Positions 29,453-38,907 are shown, counted from the stretch's first letter. The stretch: 64,000 bases of DNA from SXXH01 sp041165735 (GCA_046341775.1 JBKDQQ010000189.1:1-64000), one strand, 5' to 3'. A program made the numbers and translations. Notes: generated from the letters alone by a model not told the origin.

Positions 29453-30679
29453 TCAGGCGCGCACATCGCGCGCCTCGTCGCGCGCGGAACGAGTCAAGAG
29501 GAACAGTCCGCCGAGGAGCCCCATGAAGGTCATCAACAGGCGGTAGCTGACGCTCACGGCGATGCCGATCGTGGCCGGCGCGCCCAGCTTGGCGTACACG
29601 AATCCGTAGATCGCCTCGCCCACGCCCCAACCACCGGGTGCCAGCGGAACGGAGGACACGACGTTGGCGATGGCTCCCGCGCCCAGCACATCCCAATACC
29701 CGAGCTCGAGGGCTCCGAAGGCGCGCGTCAACGACAACAACGCCAAGGCGATGATCAAGTGGTTGGCCACCGACAGGAGGATCGCCACCGCCAGCGTGCC
29801 CTTGTGGCGCGTGTATTCGCGCACCGCGCGATCGAGGCTCCGCAGGCGTTCGGCCTGCGGCATCCGCGCCAGCAGGGCTTCGATGCGCAGCATCCGGCGC
29901 GGCCACGCCCCGAGGAAGCACCATGCGCCGATGCACAAGCCCGCGAACACGAACAGCACCCACGCGCGCAGCTCGCCGAAGGTGTCGGGCGACAAGGTCA
30001 CGGCGACCGCCGTCATGGCGATGATGACGAACAAGCCGAGCACGCGATCGACGACCACGGAGACGAGCGCGTCCGCGCGTTGCGTCGGGTTCTCGCGCAC
30101 GACGAGGACGGCCTTGACGAGGTCGCCTCCGGTGAGGCCGGGCACCACCAAGTTGAAGAACACGCCGAGGAAGGTCAGGCGCGTGCAGGTCCACAGCTTG
30201 GCGCGCACGCCCACGGCCGCGAGCAAGCGCCACCAACGCACGACGCCCACGAGGATGGCGGCGAAGAGCAGCAGCAGAGGCGCGAGGAACGCGTCGGCGT
30301 CGGCGTCGGCCCACACGCGCCGGATGCCGGGGCGCCAGTCGTAGCCGTCGGCGCCGGCGGCGCGTCGCTCGAGGCGCAGGCCTTCGGGCGCGCGAGCGGC
30401 CCAGTCGGCGGCGAGGCGCGGCGGGAAGCCCGCGGGATCGAGCTCGGGCGCCGGGATGAAGCCGACCTGCGGTTCGTTCCACGGTCCGACGAGGACGCCG
30501 GGGATGCTGGACTCCCCCGCGCCATCGTGCACGAGCAGCCGATCGCGCCACGGCACGCTCCATCCCACGAGCGCGAGCAATCCCAGCGCGAAGGCGAGGC
30601 GCAAGGCCGCGACGAGTCGCGCGCGCCGAGTCGCCCGCCCGCTCGTCGTCGGTTGCTTCAGCGGCGCGCCGTCCACCAT
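29453..30679 (-). CDS. UPF0104 / lysylphosphatidylglycerol synthase-type membrane protein
   Basis: A 408-residue integral membrane protein. An N-terminal helix (residues 21-42) is followed by an extracytoplasmic segment of about 90 residues, then six or seven helices. The family core is visible at LGVFFNLVVPGLTGGDLVKA and at GWGVGEAIYGFVYA with SVPLAPGGWG. The domain is shared with MprF flippases and other UPF0104 proteins; I see no synthetase domain. The start (MVDGAPLK) lies inside the 3' end of the preceding HEAT gene, with a 22-base overlap, so translation is probably coupled. Substrate unknown. Confidence 0.82.
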   Translation of the reverse strand: MVDGAPLKQPTTSGRATRRARLVAALRLAFALGLLALVGWSVPWRDRLLVHDGAGESSIPGVLVGPWNEPQVGFIPAPELDPAGFPPRLAADWAARAPEGLRLERRAAGADGYDWRPGIRRVWADADADAFLAPLLLLFAAILVGVVRWWRLLAAVGVRAKLWTCTRLTFLGVFFNLVVPGLTGGDLVKAVLVVRENPTQRADALVSVVVDRVLGLFVIIAMTAVAVTLSPDTFGELRAWVLFVFAGLCIGAWCFLGAWPRRMLRIEALLARMPQAERLRSLDRAVREYTRHKGTLAVAILLSVANHLIIALALLSLTRAFGALELGYWDVLGAGAIANVVSSVPLAPGGWGVGEAIYGFVYAKLGAPATIGIAVSVSYRLLMTFMGLLGGLFLLTRSARDEARDVRA

Positions 30680-31704
30680 GCGTGCCAATCCTCTTCGCGC
30701 AGGCTCTTGAAGCCGGCTCCGGCCCGACGCGACAAGCACAGCATCGCGGCGTGCGCCACGGACTCCTCCGGGTCGGCCACCGCGAGTTGCACGAGCAGCC
30801 CCAGCCAGTCGTCGCGCGCCACGCCTTCGCCGTCGGCGGGCAATCCGCGTTCCGCCAAGGCGCGGCACGTCGACGCGCGCACCAAGGCCGACTCTTCGCG
30901 GCGGAAGAGTTCCCACACGACGGTGTTGCCGAGTCGCGGATCGCCGGCGAGGCAGGTGGCGAGGGCCGCGGCGCGCACCTCGTGCGCATCGTCCTGCAGT
31001 GCGGCGCCCAAGGCGCGCTTCCACAAGCGCACTTGCAATTCGCGCTGCGTCGCGCGCAGCTCGTCGCCGTCCTTCACGCGCAGCAGCGTGCGGACGAGCC
31101 GCTCCGCCCGCCACGCGCCAGCGAGATCGAGGTCGAGTTGCCGAAGCCCATCCAGCGCGGCATCGAGCCGCGCCTGCGCGCCGGGCTCCCTGTCCGCGGT
31201 GGCGCGCGCGGCGGACACGACTCCCGCCAGCGCCTGCGCCACGGCCTCGGGCGAGCTGGCTTGCGCGCCCTCGAGCGCCGCTTGCGGCAAGCCCGCGTCG
31301 ATCCTGCGTCCCAGGGGACCAAGGGCTTCGACCGCGGCGGCGCGCACGACGAAGGCCGGGTCCTCGACGGCGAGGCGCGTGGCCCATTCGATCTGCAGCG
31401 CGAGCACCTCGTCGTCGTCCGCGTCCAGGGCGAGCAACTCGGCCAGGTTCTCGAGGCAGACCAGGGGCGGGTTCCTGACCTTCGAGGGCTCTTGGCCTTC
31501 GAGCCCGCCGGCTCCGGACTCGAGCACGTTGGCGAACGAGCTGCGCAGCACGAATTCGAAGTCGTCGACGAGCGCGGCGCTATAGCGATGGGCTCCCTCG
31601 GGAGTGTGCAGCGCCATCAGGTTGTGGTCGTTCTGGCCGGGCACTTGGCAGGCGGTCGTCCACGAGGTGCCGGCGGCGAGGGCGAGGAGGAGCGCGGTGC
31701 GCAT
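30658..31704 (-). CDS. HEAT-repeat-like lipoprotein
   Basis: A 348-residue helical protein. The N terminus MRTALLLALAAGTSWTTAC is a signal sequence with a possible lipobox Cys at residue 19; the residues before it are not canonical. The mature part has repeated helical pairs with ALDADDDEVLALQIEWATRL, VRAAAVEALGPLG, VRAAALATCLAGDPRLG and VRASTCRALAERGL, typical of HEAT/armadillo repeats. It is likely a scaffold at the cell surface or membrane. It precedes and overlaps the UPF0104 gene, so they may act together. Confidence 0.75.
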   Translation of the reverse strand: MRTALLLALAAGTSWTTACQVPGQNDHNLMALHTPEGAHRYSAALVDDFEFVLRSSFANVLESGAGGLEGQEPSKVRNPPLVCLENLAELLALDADDDEVLALQIEWATRLAVEDPAFVVRAAAVEALGPLGRRIDAGLPQAALEGAQASSPEAVAQALAGVVSAARATADREPGAQARLDAALDGLRQLDLDLAGAWRAERLVRTLLRVKDGDELRATQRELQVRLWKRALGAALQDDAHEVRAAALATCLAGDPRLGNTVVWELFRREESALVRASTCRALAERGLPADGEGVARDDWLGLLVQLAVADPEESVAHAAMLCLSRRAGAGFKSLREEDWHAWWTARR

Positions 31705-31949
31705 CGATCGGCAGGGTAGCAGGGCCGGAGTGCGCAGGCGAGACAAGGCGCGCGTCGCGTCGCCGCCACGCCCCGGGCCGCCCGGGACCGATGCCGGGTC
31801 GGGATCCGAGGCGTGCGGCGGGTCCCATGGCGGCACATCGCGGCCGGATCCCGTGTCCAGCGCCCGGACGCCGACCGCAGGCGGCAGGCGGCAGGCGACC
31901 CCGTCGAGGAGGAGGACCTGTCGGTCCCGTCTCGGCGGGGTCGCTTGGA

Positions 31950-32307
31950 TGGTGGAGGCGGCGGGAGTCGAACCCGCGTGTCGCCACGGCCGTGGCGCAG
32001 GGCATCTACGTGCGTGTTCCACGAACTTGGTTCTCGTCCGCGTCGCGCCCATGGACGGGCTCTTCGCGGACCAGCCTCTGTTGTGTCTCGTCCAGCCGCA
32101 GCGAGGCGATGCGACCGGACCAGCCTGCGAGTGGCGTCAGGCCAGGGCGGCAGGCGCACCCCGGCGAGACGGCGGACTGAACTAAATCAGGCCGCGAGAG
32201 CGTAACTGTCGGCAGGTCATGCCGTCCCGAGAGGATTGACAGGGTGACTCGAGATCCCCGGCACGCAGCCTTGCGACGATCGCAACGATCGAAACCGTTG
32301 CGCCCCC
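31950..32307 (-). ncRNA. ssrA: tmRNA (transfer-messenger RNA)
   Basis: A one-piece tmRNA of about 358 bases. The 5' end GGGGGCGCAACGGTTTCGAT pairs with the 3' CGCCTCC just before an encoded CCA, and the T-arm reads GGGTTCGACTCCC. The tag frame is short: GCC GAC AGT TAC GCT CTC GCG GCC TGA at 32215 down to 32189, giving ADSYALAA. The terminal ALAA marks degradation tags. The upstream reading in that frame meets a stop (TGA), so the tag has at most eight residues. It follows smpB on the same strand. Confidence 0.93.
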
Positions 32308-32395
32308 TTCGCGTGTGCTGCCGACGGCATCCTAGCACGAGATCGCGCGCGATCGCGCGAAATCGCCGCGCGCCGCCCGCCCCCCCCGCTTCCGA

Positions 32396-32857
32396 TCAAC
32401 GACGACGCGACATGGCGCGGTCGATGTCGCGGCGCGCCTCGCGCTCCTTGATGCCCTCGCGCTTGTCGTGCAGCTTCTTGCCCTTGGCGAGCGCCATCTC
32501 GACCTTGACGCGCGAGCCCTTGAAGTACAGCGCCAGCGGCACGATCGTCACGCCGCTTTCCTTCACCTTCCGCGCCCAATCCACGAGGCTCTTCTTGTGG
32601 ACGAGCAGCTTGCGCGTGCGTTGCGTCTCGTGGTTGTGGATGTTGCCTTGCGCGTACTCGGCGATGTTGGCGCCATGCAGGTACAACTCGCCGTTCTTGA
32701 TGAACCCGTAGCTCTGGTCGAGGCTCGCGCCACCGCAACGCAGCGACTTGACCTCGGTGCCGGCCAGCACGATGCCGCACTCCTGCGACTCGAGGATGTG
32801 GAACTCGAAGCGCGCCTTGCGGTTCTCTGCCAGGATGCGGATGACGGGGTCCGCCAT
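32396..32857 (-). CDS. smpB: tmRNA-binding protein SmpB
   Basis: A 153-residue SmpB that brings tmRNA into the ribosome. The core blocks GIVLAGTEVKSLRCGGASLD, HGANIAEYAQGN and HDKREGIKEREARRDIDRAM are present, and the Arg-rich C-terminal tail matches. The start MADPVIRIL is the normal N terminus. It directly precedes ssrA (88-base gap), the classic pairing. Confidence 0.96.
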   Translation of the reverse strand: MADPVIRILAENRKARFEFHILESQECGIVLAGTEVKSLRCGGASLDQSYGFIKNGELYLHGANIAEYAQGNIHNHETQRTRKLLVHKKSLVDWARKVKESGVTIVPLALYFKGSRVKVEMALAKGKKLHDKREGIKEREARRDIDRAMSRRR

Positions 32858-33012
32858 GCTCCAGAGGGTAGCAGACCGCCGCGGGGTCCGTCGGCGCGCT
32901 CGCGCCGCGCGCCGCGCCGGGAAGTGCGGGAAGTGGAAGCCGCGCTCCAGCCTTGAACCGCGGACGCCGATCTTCGACAAGGTAGGCGCCAACCGCCACC
33001 ACCCGAGCCACC

Positions 33013-34443
33013 ATGCCGCAACCCGCCTCCTCCACGCCCTCCGACGACCGCTTGAACCTGCTCGAGGACGCGCTGCAGGGCGCGCAGGCCGACCATGTGC
33101 TCCTGCGTTGGCACCACAAGTCGACGCGCAGCGTCGCCGTGGAGAAGGGCCGCGTCGACAACGCGGCCTCGAACACCTACTCGGGGATCGGCGTGCGCGT
33201 CCTCGCGCACGGATCCTACGGATTCGCCTCGACCGACCGGCCGGAGAAGGACGCCATCCGGCGCGCCATCGAGGCCGCCACCGCGGCCGCCAAGGCCAGC
33301 GCGCGCCAGCGCCGCGAGAAGGTGGCGGCGCCCCCGCCGACACAGCTCGCGCGCGGCGTGTGGGAGTCCGCGGGCGCGCGCGAGTTGCGCGAGCGCCCCA
33401 TGGAGGCCCTGCTGCGCTTGTGCCTCGACTCCGAAGCGGCCGCGCGCGGGGCGAGCGCCACGATCCAAAGCGCCACCTGCGGCTACAGCGAGATCCACGA
33501 GGAAAAGGCCATCGTCACCAGCGACGGCGCGCGCGCCCTGGTGCGCGTGGCGCGCCCGGAGCTGCGCTTGTTCGCCGTGGCGGCCAAGAACGGCCAGATG
33601 CAACGCGGTGTCGAGACGAGCGGCGTCACCGGTGGTTGGCAGTGCTTGTTCCAACGCGCCAGCGCGGCACAGATGGCCGACAGCGCGGCGCGCAAGGCGG
33701 TCGAGCTGCTCGAAGCCGAGCGTCCGCAGGGCGGCCGTTCGGTCGTGATCCTCTCGCCCGCGCTCGTCGGCATGCTCGTGCACGAGGCGGTCGGGCACAC
33801 GGTCGAGGCCGACTTCGTGCTGGCGGGATCCGTCGCGCGCGGGCGGATCGGGACGCGGGTGGCGTCCGACCTCGTGACCTTGGAGGACTCCGGGCACTCC
33901 GAGTTCCTCGACGGCGCCGGCGGGCTGGTGGAGGTCGACGACGAAGGCGTGCCCGCGCGGCGCACGACGATCATCGAGCAAGGCCTGCTGCGCAGCTATC
34001 TCCACGACCGCGAGAGCGCCGCGCACTTCGGCGTCGAGCCGACCGGCAACGCGCGCGCGTGGGAGTACGACAACGAACCGCTTATCCGCATGCGCAACAC
34101 CTACATCCGGCCCGGCGCGGGGACGCTGGAGGAACTCGTGGCGGGCACGCAGGACGGCTGGTTGCTCGAAGGCGCCAGCAACGGCCAGGCGGATTCGAAC
34201 GGCGAGTTCATGTTCGGCACGCACGAGGCGCGCCGCATCGTGGGCGGCAAGCTCGGGGAACGCATGAAGGGCGTCAACATCTCCGGGTCCGCCTTCGAGG
34301 TGCTGCAGACCGTGGACGCGGTCACGGGCGACTTCCGCTGGGATCTGGGCTCAGGCCACTGCGGCAAGGGCCAGCCCGCCAAGGTGGACGCCGGCGGGCC
34401 TTGGCTGCGTTGCAAGGTGGTCCTCGGCGGGAAGGAGGCGTGA
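33013..34443 (+). CDS. tldD: Metalloprotease TldD
   Basis: A 476-residue subunit of the TldD/TldE zinc protease, which degrades unfolded or leader peptides. The zinc motif HEAVGH is at residues 257-262. Further matches are GIGVRVLAHGSYGFAST and IRMRNTYIRPG, both typical. It starts MPQPASSTP. TldE follows with a GTGA overlap, giving a heterodimer from one message. Confidence 0.93.
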   Translation: MPQPASSTPSDDRLNLLEDALQGAQADHVLLRWHHKSTRSVAVEKGRVDNAASNTYSGIGVRVLAHGSYGFASTDRPEKDAIRRAIEAATAAAKASARQRREKVAAPPPTQLARGVWESAGARELRERPMEALLRLCLDSEAAARGASATIQSATCGYSEIHEEKAIVTSDGARALVRVARPELRLFAVAAKNGQMQRGVETSGVTGGWQCLFQRASAAQMADSAARKAVELLEAERPQGGRSVVILSPALVGMLVHEAVGHTVEADFVLAGSVARGRIGTRVASDLVTLEDSGHSEFLDGAGGLVEVDDEGVPARRTTIIEQGLLRSYLHDRESAAHFGVEPTGNARAWEYDNEPLIRMRNTYIRPGAGTLEELVAGTQDGWLLEGASNGQADSNGEFMFGTHEARRIVGGKLGERMKGVNISGSAFEVLQTVDAVTGDFRWDLGSGHCGKGQPAKVDAGGPWLRCKVVLGGKEA

Positions 34444-34445
34444 GC

Positions 34446-35837
34446 ATGCGCACGACCCTCGAGAGCGCGCACTACGAGCCGCGCACCTTGCAGCAGTCGC
34501 TCGCCGAACGCTGTCGCCGCATGGTGGATCTGGCGCGGGCGGCCGGCGCCGACGAAGCCGAGGCCTTCGCTTCCGCGCGCCACGGCTCGTCGGTCAAGTA
34601 CGAGAAGGGCGACCTCAAGCTCGTCTCCTCGGACGAGGGCGCGGTCGTCGGCTTGCGCGTGTTCAAGGACAAGCGCGCTGGCTTCGCCTCGACCAACCAG
34701 TCCGACGACGCGGCCCTCGAGGCCTGCGTGCGCGACGCCCTCGCGACCGCGGCCTTCGCGCCCGCGCACGAGGCGAACGTGCTGCCTGACGCGCGCCCTT
34801 GGGTCGAGCGCGTCGCGTGCAGTCGCGAGATGGCCGAGGCGGATGGCGAGTTGCTGCTGGAACTCGGCGCCGACTTGGTGCGCACGACGCGCGAGAAGAG
34901 CGCGAAGTTCTCGCTCGACGGCGCCTCGGCCGACTTGTCGCGCGGCGTGCAGGCCGTGGCCAACTCGCGCGGCGTGCTGGCCCACGAATCGGACGGACTG
35001 GTGTCCCTGTCCTTGATGGGCATGGCGATCGACGGCGACGAAGTCGGCGGTTTCCACTACGACTCCGGCGCGTGGCGCAGCCTCGCCGCTGCGCGCGCGG
35101 CCGCTCGCCCGATGGTCGAAGGCGTCGTCGACATCTGCCTCGCCAATCTCGGCGCCCGGGCGGCCACGAGCTACAAGGGACCGGTGCTGTTCTCGGCCGA
35201 CGCGTTCGTCGACCTGTTCGTCGCGCCGTTGGTCGCCGGTTCGAGCGCGCTCGCCGTGCAACGCGGCCGTTCGCCGCTGGCGAAGCTCCTCGGCCAGGCG
35301 GTCGCCAGTCCGCTGTTCACGCTGCGCGACGCGCCGCACGATTTGGATCTCGCCGGAGCGGCGGCCTTCGATCGCGAGGGAGTGCCCACCGCCGCCTTCG
35401 ACCTGGTTCGCGCGGGGGTGCTGCAAGGTTGGCTGCACAACGCGCACAGCGCCGCGGTCGGAGGCACCACCAGCACCGGACATGCGCGTGGTGGCGCGCG
35501 GGGCGTGCCCGGACTCGGCCCCCACGCGCTCGTCGTCGAGGCGGGCGATGGCGGCGACGAATCCGCGATGGCGCGCGCCCTCGGGCGCGGCCTGTGGGTC
35601 GAACGCTTCAGCGGCACCGTCGATCCCACCAACGGAGACTTCAGCGGCGTCGCCAAGTCGTCGCGCTGGGTCGACGGCGGAAGCGCGTCCCATGCGGTCA
35701 AGGAAACGATGATCTCGGGCAACGCGCTGCACCTGCTGCGCCAAATCGCGCGTGTCGGCAGCGTCCACACGCTGCTCGGCGGCGCGGCGAAGGCTCCCAT
35801 GGTGCTCGTCGACGGCGTCGATGTGACCGCCGGTTGA
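34446..35837 (+). CDS. tldE: Metalloprotease TldE/PmbA subunit
   Basis: A 463-residue partner of TldD, lacking the zinc motif as expected. Similar N-terminal strands are visible (VVGLRVFKDKRAGFASTNQ), then an FSADAFVDLFVAPLVAG helix and VPTAAFDLVRAGVLQGWLHN. The ATG giving MRTTLES is chosen; a GTG six bases upstream is within the GTGA overlap with the tldD stop and is equally plausible. The pair may process antibiotics or secreted peptides in other bacteria; no such peptide gene is visible here. Confidence 0.9.
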   Translation: MRTTLESAHYEPRTLQQSLAERCRRMVDLARAAGADEAEAFASARHGSSVKYEKGDLKLVSSDEGAVVGLRVFKDKRAGFASTNQSDDAALEACVRDALATAAFAPAHEANVLPDARPWVERVACSREMAEADGELLLELGADLVRTTREKSAKFSLDGASADLSRGVQAVANSRGVLAHESDGLVSLSLMGMAIDGDEVGGFHYDSGAWRSLAAARAAARPMVEGVVDICLANLGARAATSYKGPVLFSADAFVDLFVAPLVAGSSALAVQRGRSPLAKLLGQAVASPLFTLRDAPHDLDLAGAAAFDREGVPTAAFDLVRAGVLQGWLHNAHSAAVGGTTSTGHARGGARGVPGLGPHALVVEAGDGGDESAMARALGRGLWVERFSGTVDPTNGDFSGVAKSSRWVDGGSASHAVKETMISGNALHLLRQIARVGSVHTLLGGAAKAPMVLVDGVDVTAG

Positions 35838-35941
35838 GGCCGCAGGTCGGCACTTTTTCGCGCAACCTTCGCCCTGCGCTGGCTGGTGCTTGACCAGCCA
35901 GCTGCACGGGGCTATCTTCTCCGCCGCTTTCGATCGCCCGT

Positions 35942-36030
35942 GCCCGGGTGGCGGAATTGGCAGACGCGCCAGGTTCAGGTCCTGGTTCTCTTAAACGGGA
36001 TTGGGGGTTCGACCCCCCCCCCGGGCACCA
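35942..36030 (+). tRNA. tRNA-Leu (CAG)
   Basis: A class II tRNA with acceptor GCCCGGG paired to CCCGGGC and an encoded CCA. The D-arm holds GGCGGAATTGGCAGACGC. The anticodon stem CCAGG/CCTGG closes TTCAGGT, giving anticodon CAG for CUG. The T-loop reads GGTTCGACC. It follows tldE by about 100 bases. Confidence 0.95.
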
Positions 36031-36599
36031 CTTCTCCGCTGCACCGAGCAGCTGCGCCAGACCGAGCAGCGGCGCTAGGCCGAGCAGCGGCGTCCGGCTG
36101 TGCAGCGGCGTCCGGCTGTGCAGGGCCTTTAGGCTGGGCGGTGCGCGCCGTGCTTCTCCATTCGCGGGCCTGCACTGTCCGCTGGGCCTGCACTGGCGGC
36201 GGAGTTGGGTAGCGCGTCATCCGTTGCCGGGTGCTCGTCCCCGATGAGTGCCAGGCGCTACCGGTCGATCGGCTCCGCTGGTGCAGAGCTTCGCCAAGCG
36301 CCCCGTGCTTCGCTGGTTCCTGCTGCGCGATCGACGCCCTTCTGACGCCCGGCGCCGACGCGGCGATCCCTGCCGCGCGACCCCGGCGCCGTACTGCCAT
36401 GGGCGCTGTGCGGCGATACCGCCCTTCCATTCCCCGTTCCCCTGGCTTGTGCCTGCGCAACGCTCCCATGCGCATCGACGAGAGGGCAAGGCAGGCTCCT
36501 GCGCCGAGTGCCGCGCGCGGAGGCGCGTTGCATGGATTGCGCGCTTGGCTACCCTCGCCGTTCGTCGCGGCGGCTCCGTCCACTGCGCCCCACACGTCC
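36031..36599. other. Intergenic region upstream of mscS
   Basis: About 570 bases between tRNA-Leu and mscS. The first 110 bases are a degenerate 18-bp repeat. The remainder has no gene I can support; frames open through it are probably not coding. The mscS promoter should lie in the last 200 bases. Confidence 0.5.
36036..36143. repeat. Degenerate 18-bp tandem repeat
   Basis: Six 18-bp units, clearest as GCGCCAGACCGAGCAGCG, GCGCTAGGCCGAGCAGCG and two copies of GCGTCCGGCTGTGCAGNG. The first and last units are more divergent. It begins six bases after the tRNA-Leu CCA. Confidence 0.8.
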
Positions 36600-37781
36600 A
36601 TGACCGCCCCGATCGCCACACTCCAAGCGCCAGATCCCGCCAACGCGCCCGCCACCGTCACACCGTTGATGGAGCGCGTGATCCTGGAGAACACCGTGCA
36701 GGACTGGATCGTGGGCTTGTCGATCCTCGCCGGCAGCTTCCTGCTGCTCGGCATCGCCAAGCGCCTCGTGATCTACCGCCTCGGGCACCTCGCGGCGCGG
36801 ACGGAGACGGACATCGACGATCTGCTCGTCGATGTCGTGCGGCGCACCCGGCGCATGTTCTTGTTCGTCGTTTCGGTCTGGATCGCGGCGCACTTCCTGC
36901 GCCTGCCCGGCGCCGAGTACTCGCCCGAGGGCGACTTGGTGCAGGAGAGCGAGATCCAGCGCTATCTCGGCATCCTGGCCAACATCAGCTTCTGGATCCA
37001 GGCCGGCTTCTGGGGCCGCGGGCTGCTCGACTACGGCTTGAGGAAGCTGCTGTCGTCGCGCGGCATCGACGACCCGACGGTGAAGATGGGCTCGAACGTG
37101 CTGGGCTTCATCGGCCAGGTCGTGCTGTGGACGCTGGTGCTGCTCCTGTGCCTCGAGGCGGCCGGCTTCAACGTCAACTCCCTCATCGCCAGCCTCGGCA
37201 TCGGCGGCATCGCGGTGGCGCTCGCCTTGCAGAACGTGCTCGGCGACTTGTTCGCGAGCATCTCGATCCTGCTCGACAAGCCGTTCGTCGTCGGCGACGC
37301 CGTGCAGACGGCGGATTTCTTCGGCAACGTCGAGCAGATCGGCGTCAAGAACACGCGCATCCGTTCGGTCACCGGCGAGGAGATCATCATCGGCAACAAC
37401 GACCTCGCCAGCTCGCGCTTGCGCAACTACAAGCGACTGACGGAGCGTCGCTGCCTGCACACCTTGGGCCTCGTCTATTCGACGCCGCACGAGAAGCTGC
37501 GTCGCGTGCCGGGGTTGCTGGCGGAGATCGTCGCGGGCAATCCGCGCGCCAAGCTCGATCGCGCGCACTTCAAGGGCTTCGGCGACAGCGCCATCCTGTT
37601 CGAATTCGCCTTCTACACCCAAGGCCAGGAGTTCACCGTCATGATGGACGTGCAACAGGAGCTCCTCTTCGAGGTGCACCGGCGCTTCGAACTCGAGGGG
37701 TTGACCTTCGCCTTCCCCACCCAGACCCTGCATCTCGTCGACGGAGCGCGGTCGAAGGCGCCGGACGCGTCGCGCGGATGA
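36600..37781 (+). CDS. Small-conductance mechanosensitive channel (MscS family)
   Basis: A 393-residue membrane channel that opens under tension and releases solutes on osmotic downshift. Hydrophobic helices lie near residues 38-58, 82-99 and 118-130, then a channel helix VLLLCLEAAGFNVNSLIASL. The pore/beta region has GIGGIAVALALQNVLGDLFA, then SISILLDKPFVVGDAV. The C-terminal part matches MscS cytoplasmic domains. The start MTAPIATLQ gives the usual N terminus; a later ATG (MERVILENT) is possible. Confidence 0.88.
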   Translation: MTAPIATLQAPDPANAPATVTPLMERVILENTVQDWIVGLSILAGSFLLLGIAKRLVIYRLGHLAARTETDIDDLLVDVVRRTRRMFLFVVSVWIAAHFLRLPGAEYSPEGDLVQESEIQRYLGILANISFWIQAGFWGRGLLDYGLRKLLSSRGIDDPTVKMGSNVLGFIGQVVLWTLVLLLCLEAAGFNVNSLIASLGIGGIAVALALQNVLGDLFASISILLDKPFVVGDAVQTADFFGNVEQIGVKNTRIRSVTGEEIIIGNNDLASSRLRNYKRLTERRCLHTLGLVYSTPHEKLRRVPGLLAEIVAGNPRAKLDRAHFKGFGDSAILFEFAFYTQGQEFTVMMDVQQELLFEVHRRFELEGLTFAFPTQTLHLVDGARSKAPDASRG

Positions 37782-37818
37782 GCATGCTCCGGAAGGAGGA
37801 CGCGTGCGACGGCTCGCG

Positions 37819-37950
37819 CTAGAACGAGCCGTCGCGCGGGTAGAGCATGATCCCGAGCACGACGAGCAGCAGCACCAGGACGCCCACGACGACCCACGTC
37901 CAGCCCCACCAGCCAAGGGCCAACGCGATGAACTTGGCGCCTCCGACCAT
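37819..37950 (-). CDS. Small hypothetical membrane peptide
   Basis: A 43-residue reading frame, ATG to TAG, six bases after the rsmG stop codon on the same strand. It starts MVGGAKFIALALGWWGW and has a single transmembrane helix (VVVGVLVLLLVVLGIML), ending YPRDGSF. The Trp-rich N-terminal face is notable. The composition suits a small single-span inner-membrane peptide. Its coupling to rsmG suggests expression, but nothing identifies a function. Confidence 0.5.
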   Translation of the reverse strand: MVGGAKFIALALGWWGWTWVVVGVLVLLLVVLGIMLYPRDGSF

Positions 37951-37956
37951 GGCTGG

Positions 37957-38694
37957 TCAGCCTTGCCCGCCGGGCGCGCGGTAGACGAGGATGGCGCGCG
38001 CGCCGTGCTCCGCCGGCAACTTGTACTCGTGCACGGCCTCCAGGCGGAAGCCCAGTCGTTCCGCCTCGCGTTCGGCGGCGCGCGATTCGCGCGACCAGCT
38101 CGGCCCCTTCATCAGCACGAGGTCCTTGAAGGAGTGGCGCACCTTGCGCAGCACGCGCACGTTCTCGCGCACCGAGCTGACGGCGCGCGCCACGACGATG
38201 TCCACGCGCTCCTTCGCCAGCCAATCCTCGGCCCGGCTCCAGACCGCCTTGGCGTGGCGCAGCTCGAAGCGCTGGATGCATCCTTCGACGAAGTCGACCT
38301 TCTTCCTCGTGCTGTCGCACAGGACGAACTGCGCCTCGCGCTCGGCCAGCGCCAGCACGATGCCGGGAAAGCCCGCTCCCGTGCCCATGTCGAACACCTT
38401 GCGACCGAACAACGGCACGGCGCGCGTCAGGTGCCAGCAATCGAGGTAGTGCTTGGCCGCGACCTCGTCCGGTTGGCAGATGGCGGTCAGGTTGACCGAG
38501 CGGTTCGTCTCCAGCAGGTGGCGCGCGTGGTCGGCGAAGCGCTCCAGCAATTCAGGAGGCGCCGCCTCGTTGGCGAAGGCCGTGCCCAAGGCTGCGCGCA
38601 GCTCGGCGCGCTCCGGCAACGGCGCCTGCGGGTCCGCGGGCAGTTCGGACTCGGCCTGCTCGGCCTGGTCGGGCACTTCGTCGTTGGACCTCAT
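37957..38694 (-). CDS. rsmG: 16S rRNA (guanine527-N7)-methyltransferase
   Basis: A 245-residue class I methyltransferase modifying the 530 loop of 16S rRNA. The SAM-binding motif VFDMGTGAGFPGIVLAL lies near residue 107, and CDSTRKKVDFVEG follows. The VNLTAI motif and HYLDCW block match the family. A 25-residue Pro/Glu-rich N-terminal stretch precedes the conserved part. ATG at MRSNDEV is used. Confidence 0.92.
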   Translation of the reverse strand: MRSNDEVPDQAEQAESELPADPQAPLPERAELRAALGTAFANEAAPPELLERFADHARHLLETNRSVNLTAICQPDEVAAKHYLDCWHLTRAVPLFGRKVFDMGTGAGFPGIVLALAEREAQFVLCDSTRKKVDFVEGCIQRFELRHAKAVWSRAEDWLAKERVDIVVARAVSSVRENVRVLRKVRHSFKDLVLMKGPSWSRESRAAEREAERLGFRLEAVHEYKLPAEHGARAILVYRAPGGQG

Positions 38695-38907
38695 GTAGAG
38701 GCTTACTGTCGCCCATCGAGGCTCGACTGTCCATGCATGGCTCGCGCCAAACGACGCGCGGGCATGGGTGGCATGGCGCGCACGGCTCATTGCCAATGGA
38801 GGAGGGCGCATGGCGGAGGGCGGCCGCCGCACGGAAGCGTCCGCTTCGCGGTGCCAGCTTGGATGCGCCCATCGAGCGCGTCGCGCGCCCCAAGCGCGCC
38901 GTCGGGA

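Noticed and set aside
36031..36600. Integrated element next to tRNA-Leu
   Set aside because: No integrase, no duplication of the tRNA 3' end and no mobile genes; MscS is a normal chromosomal gene.
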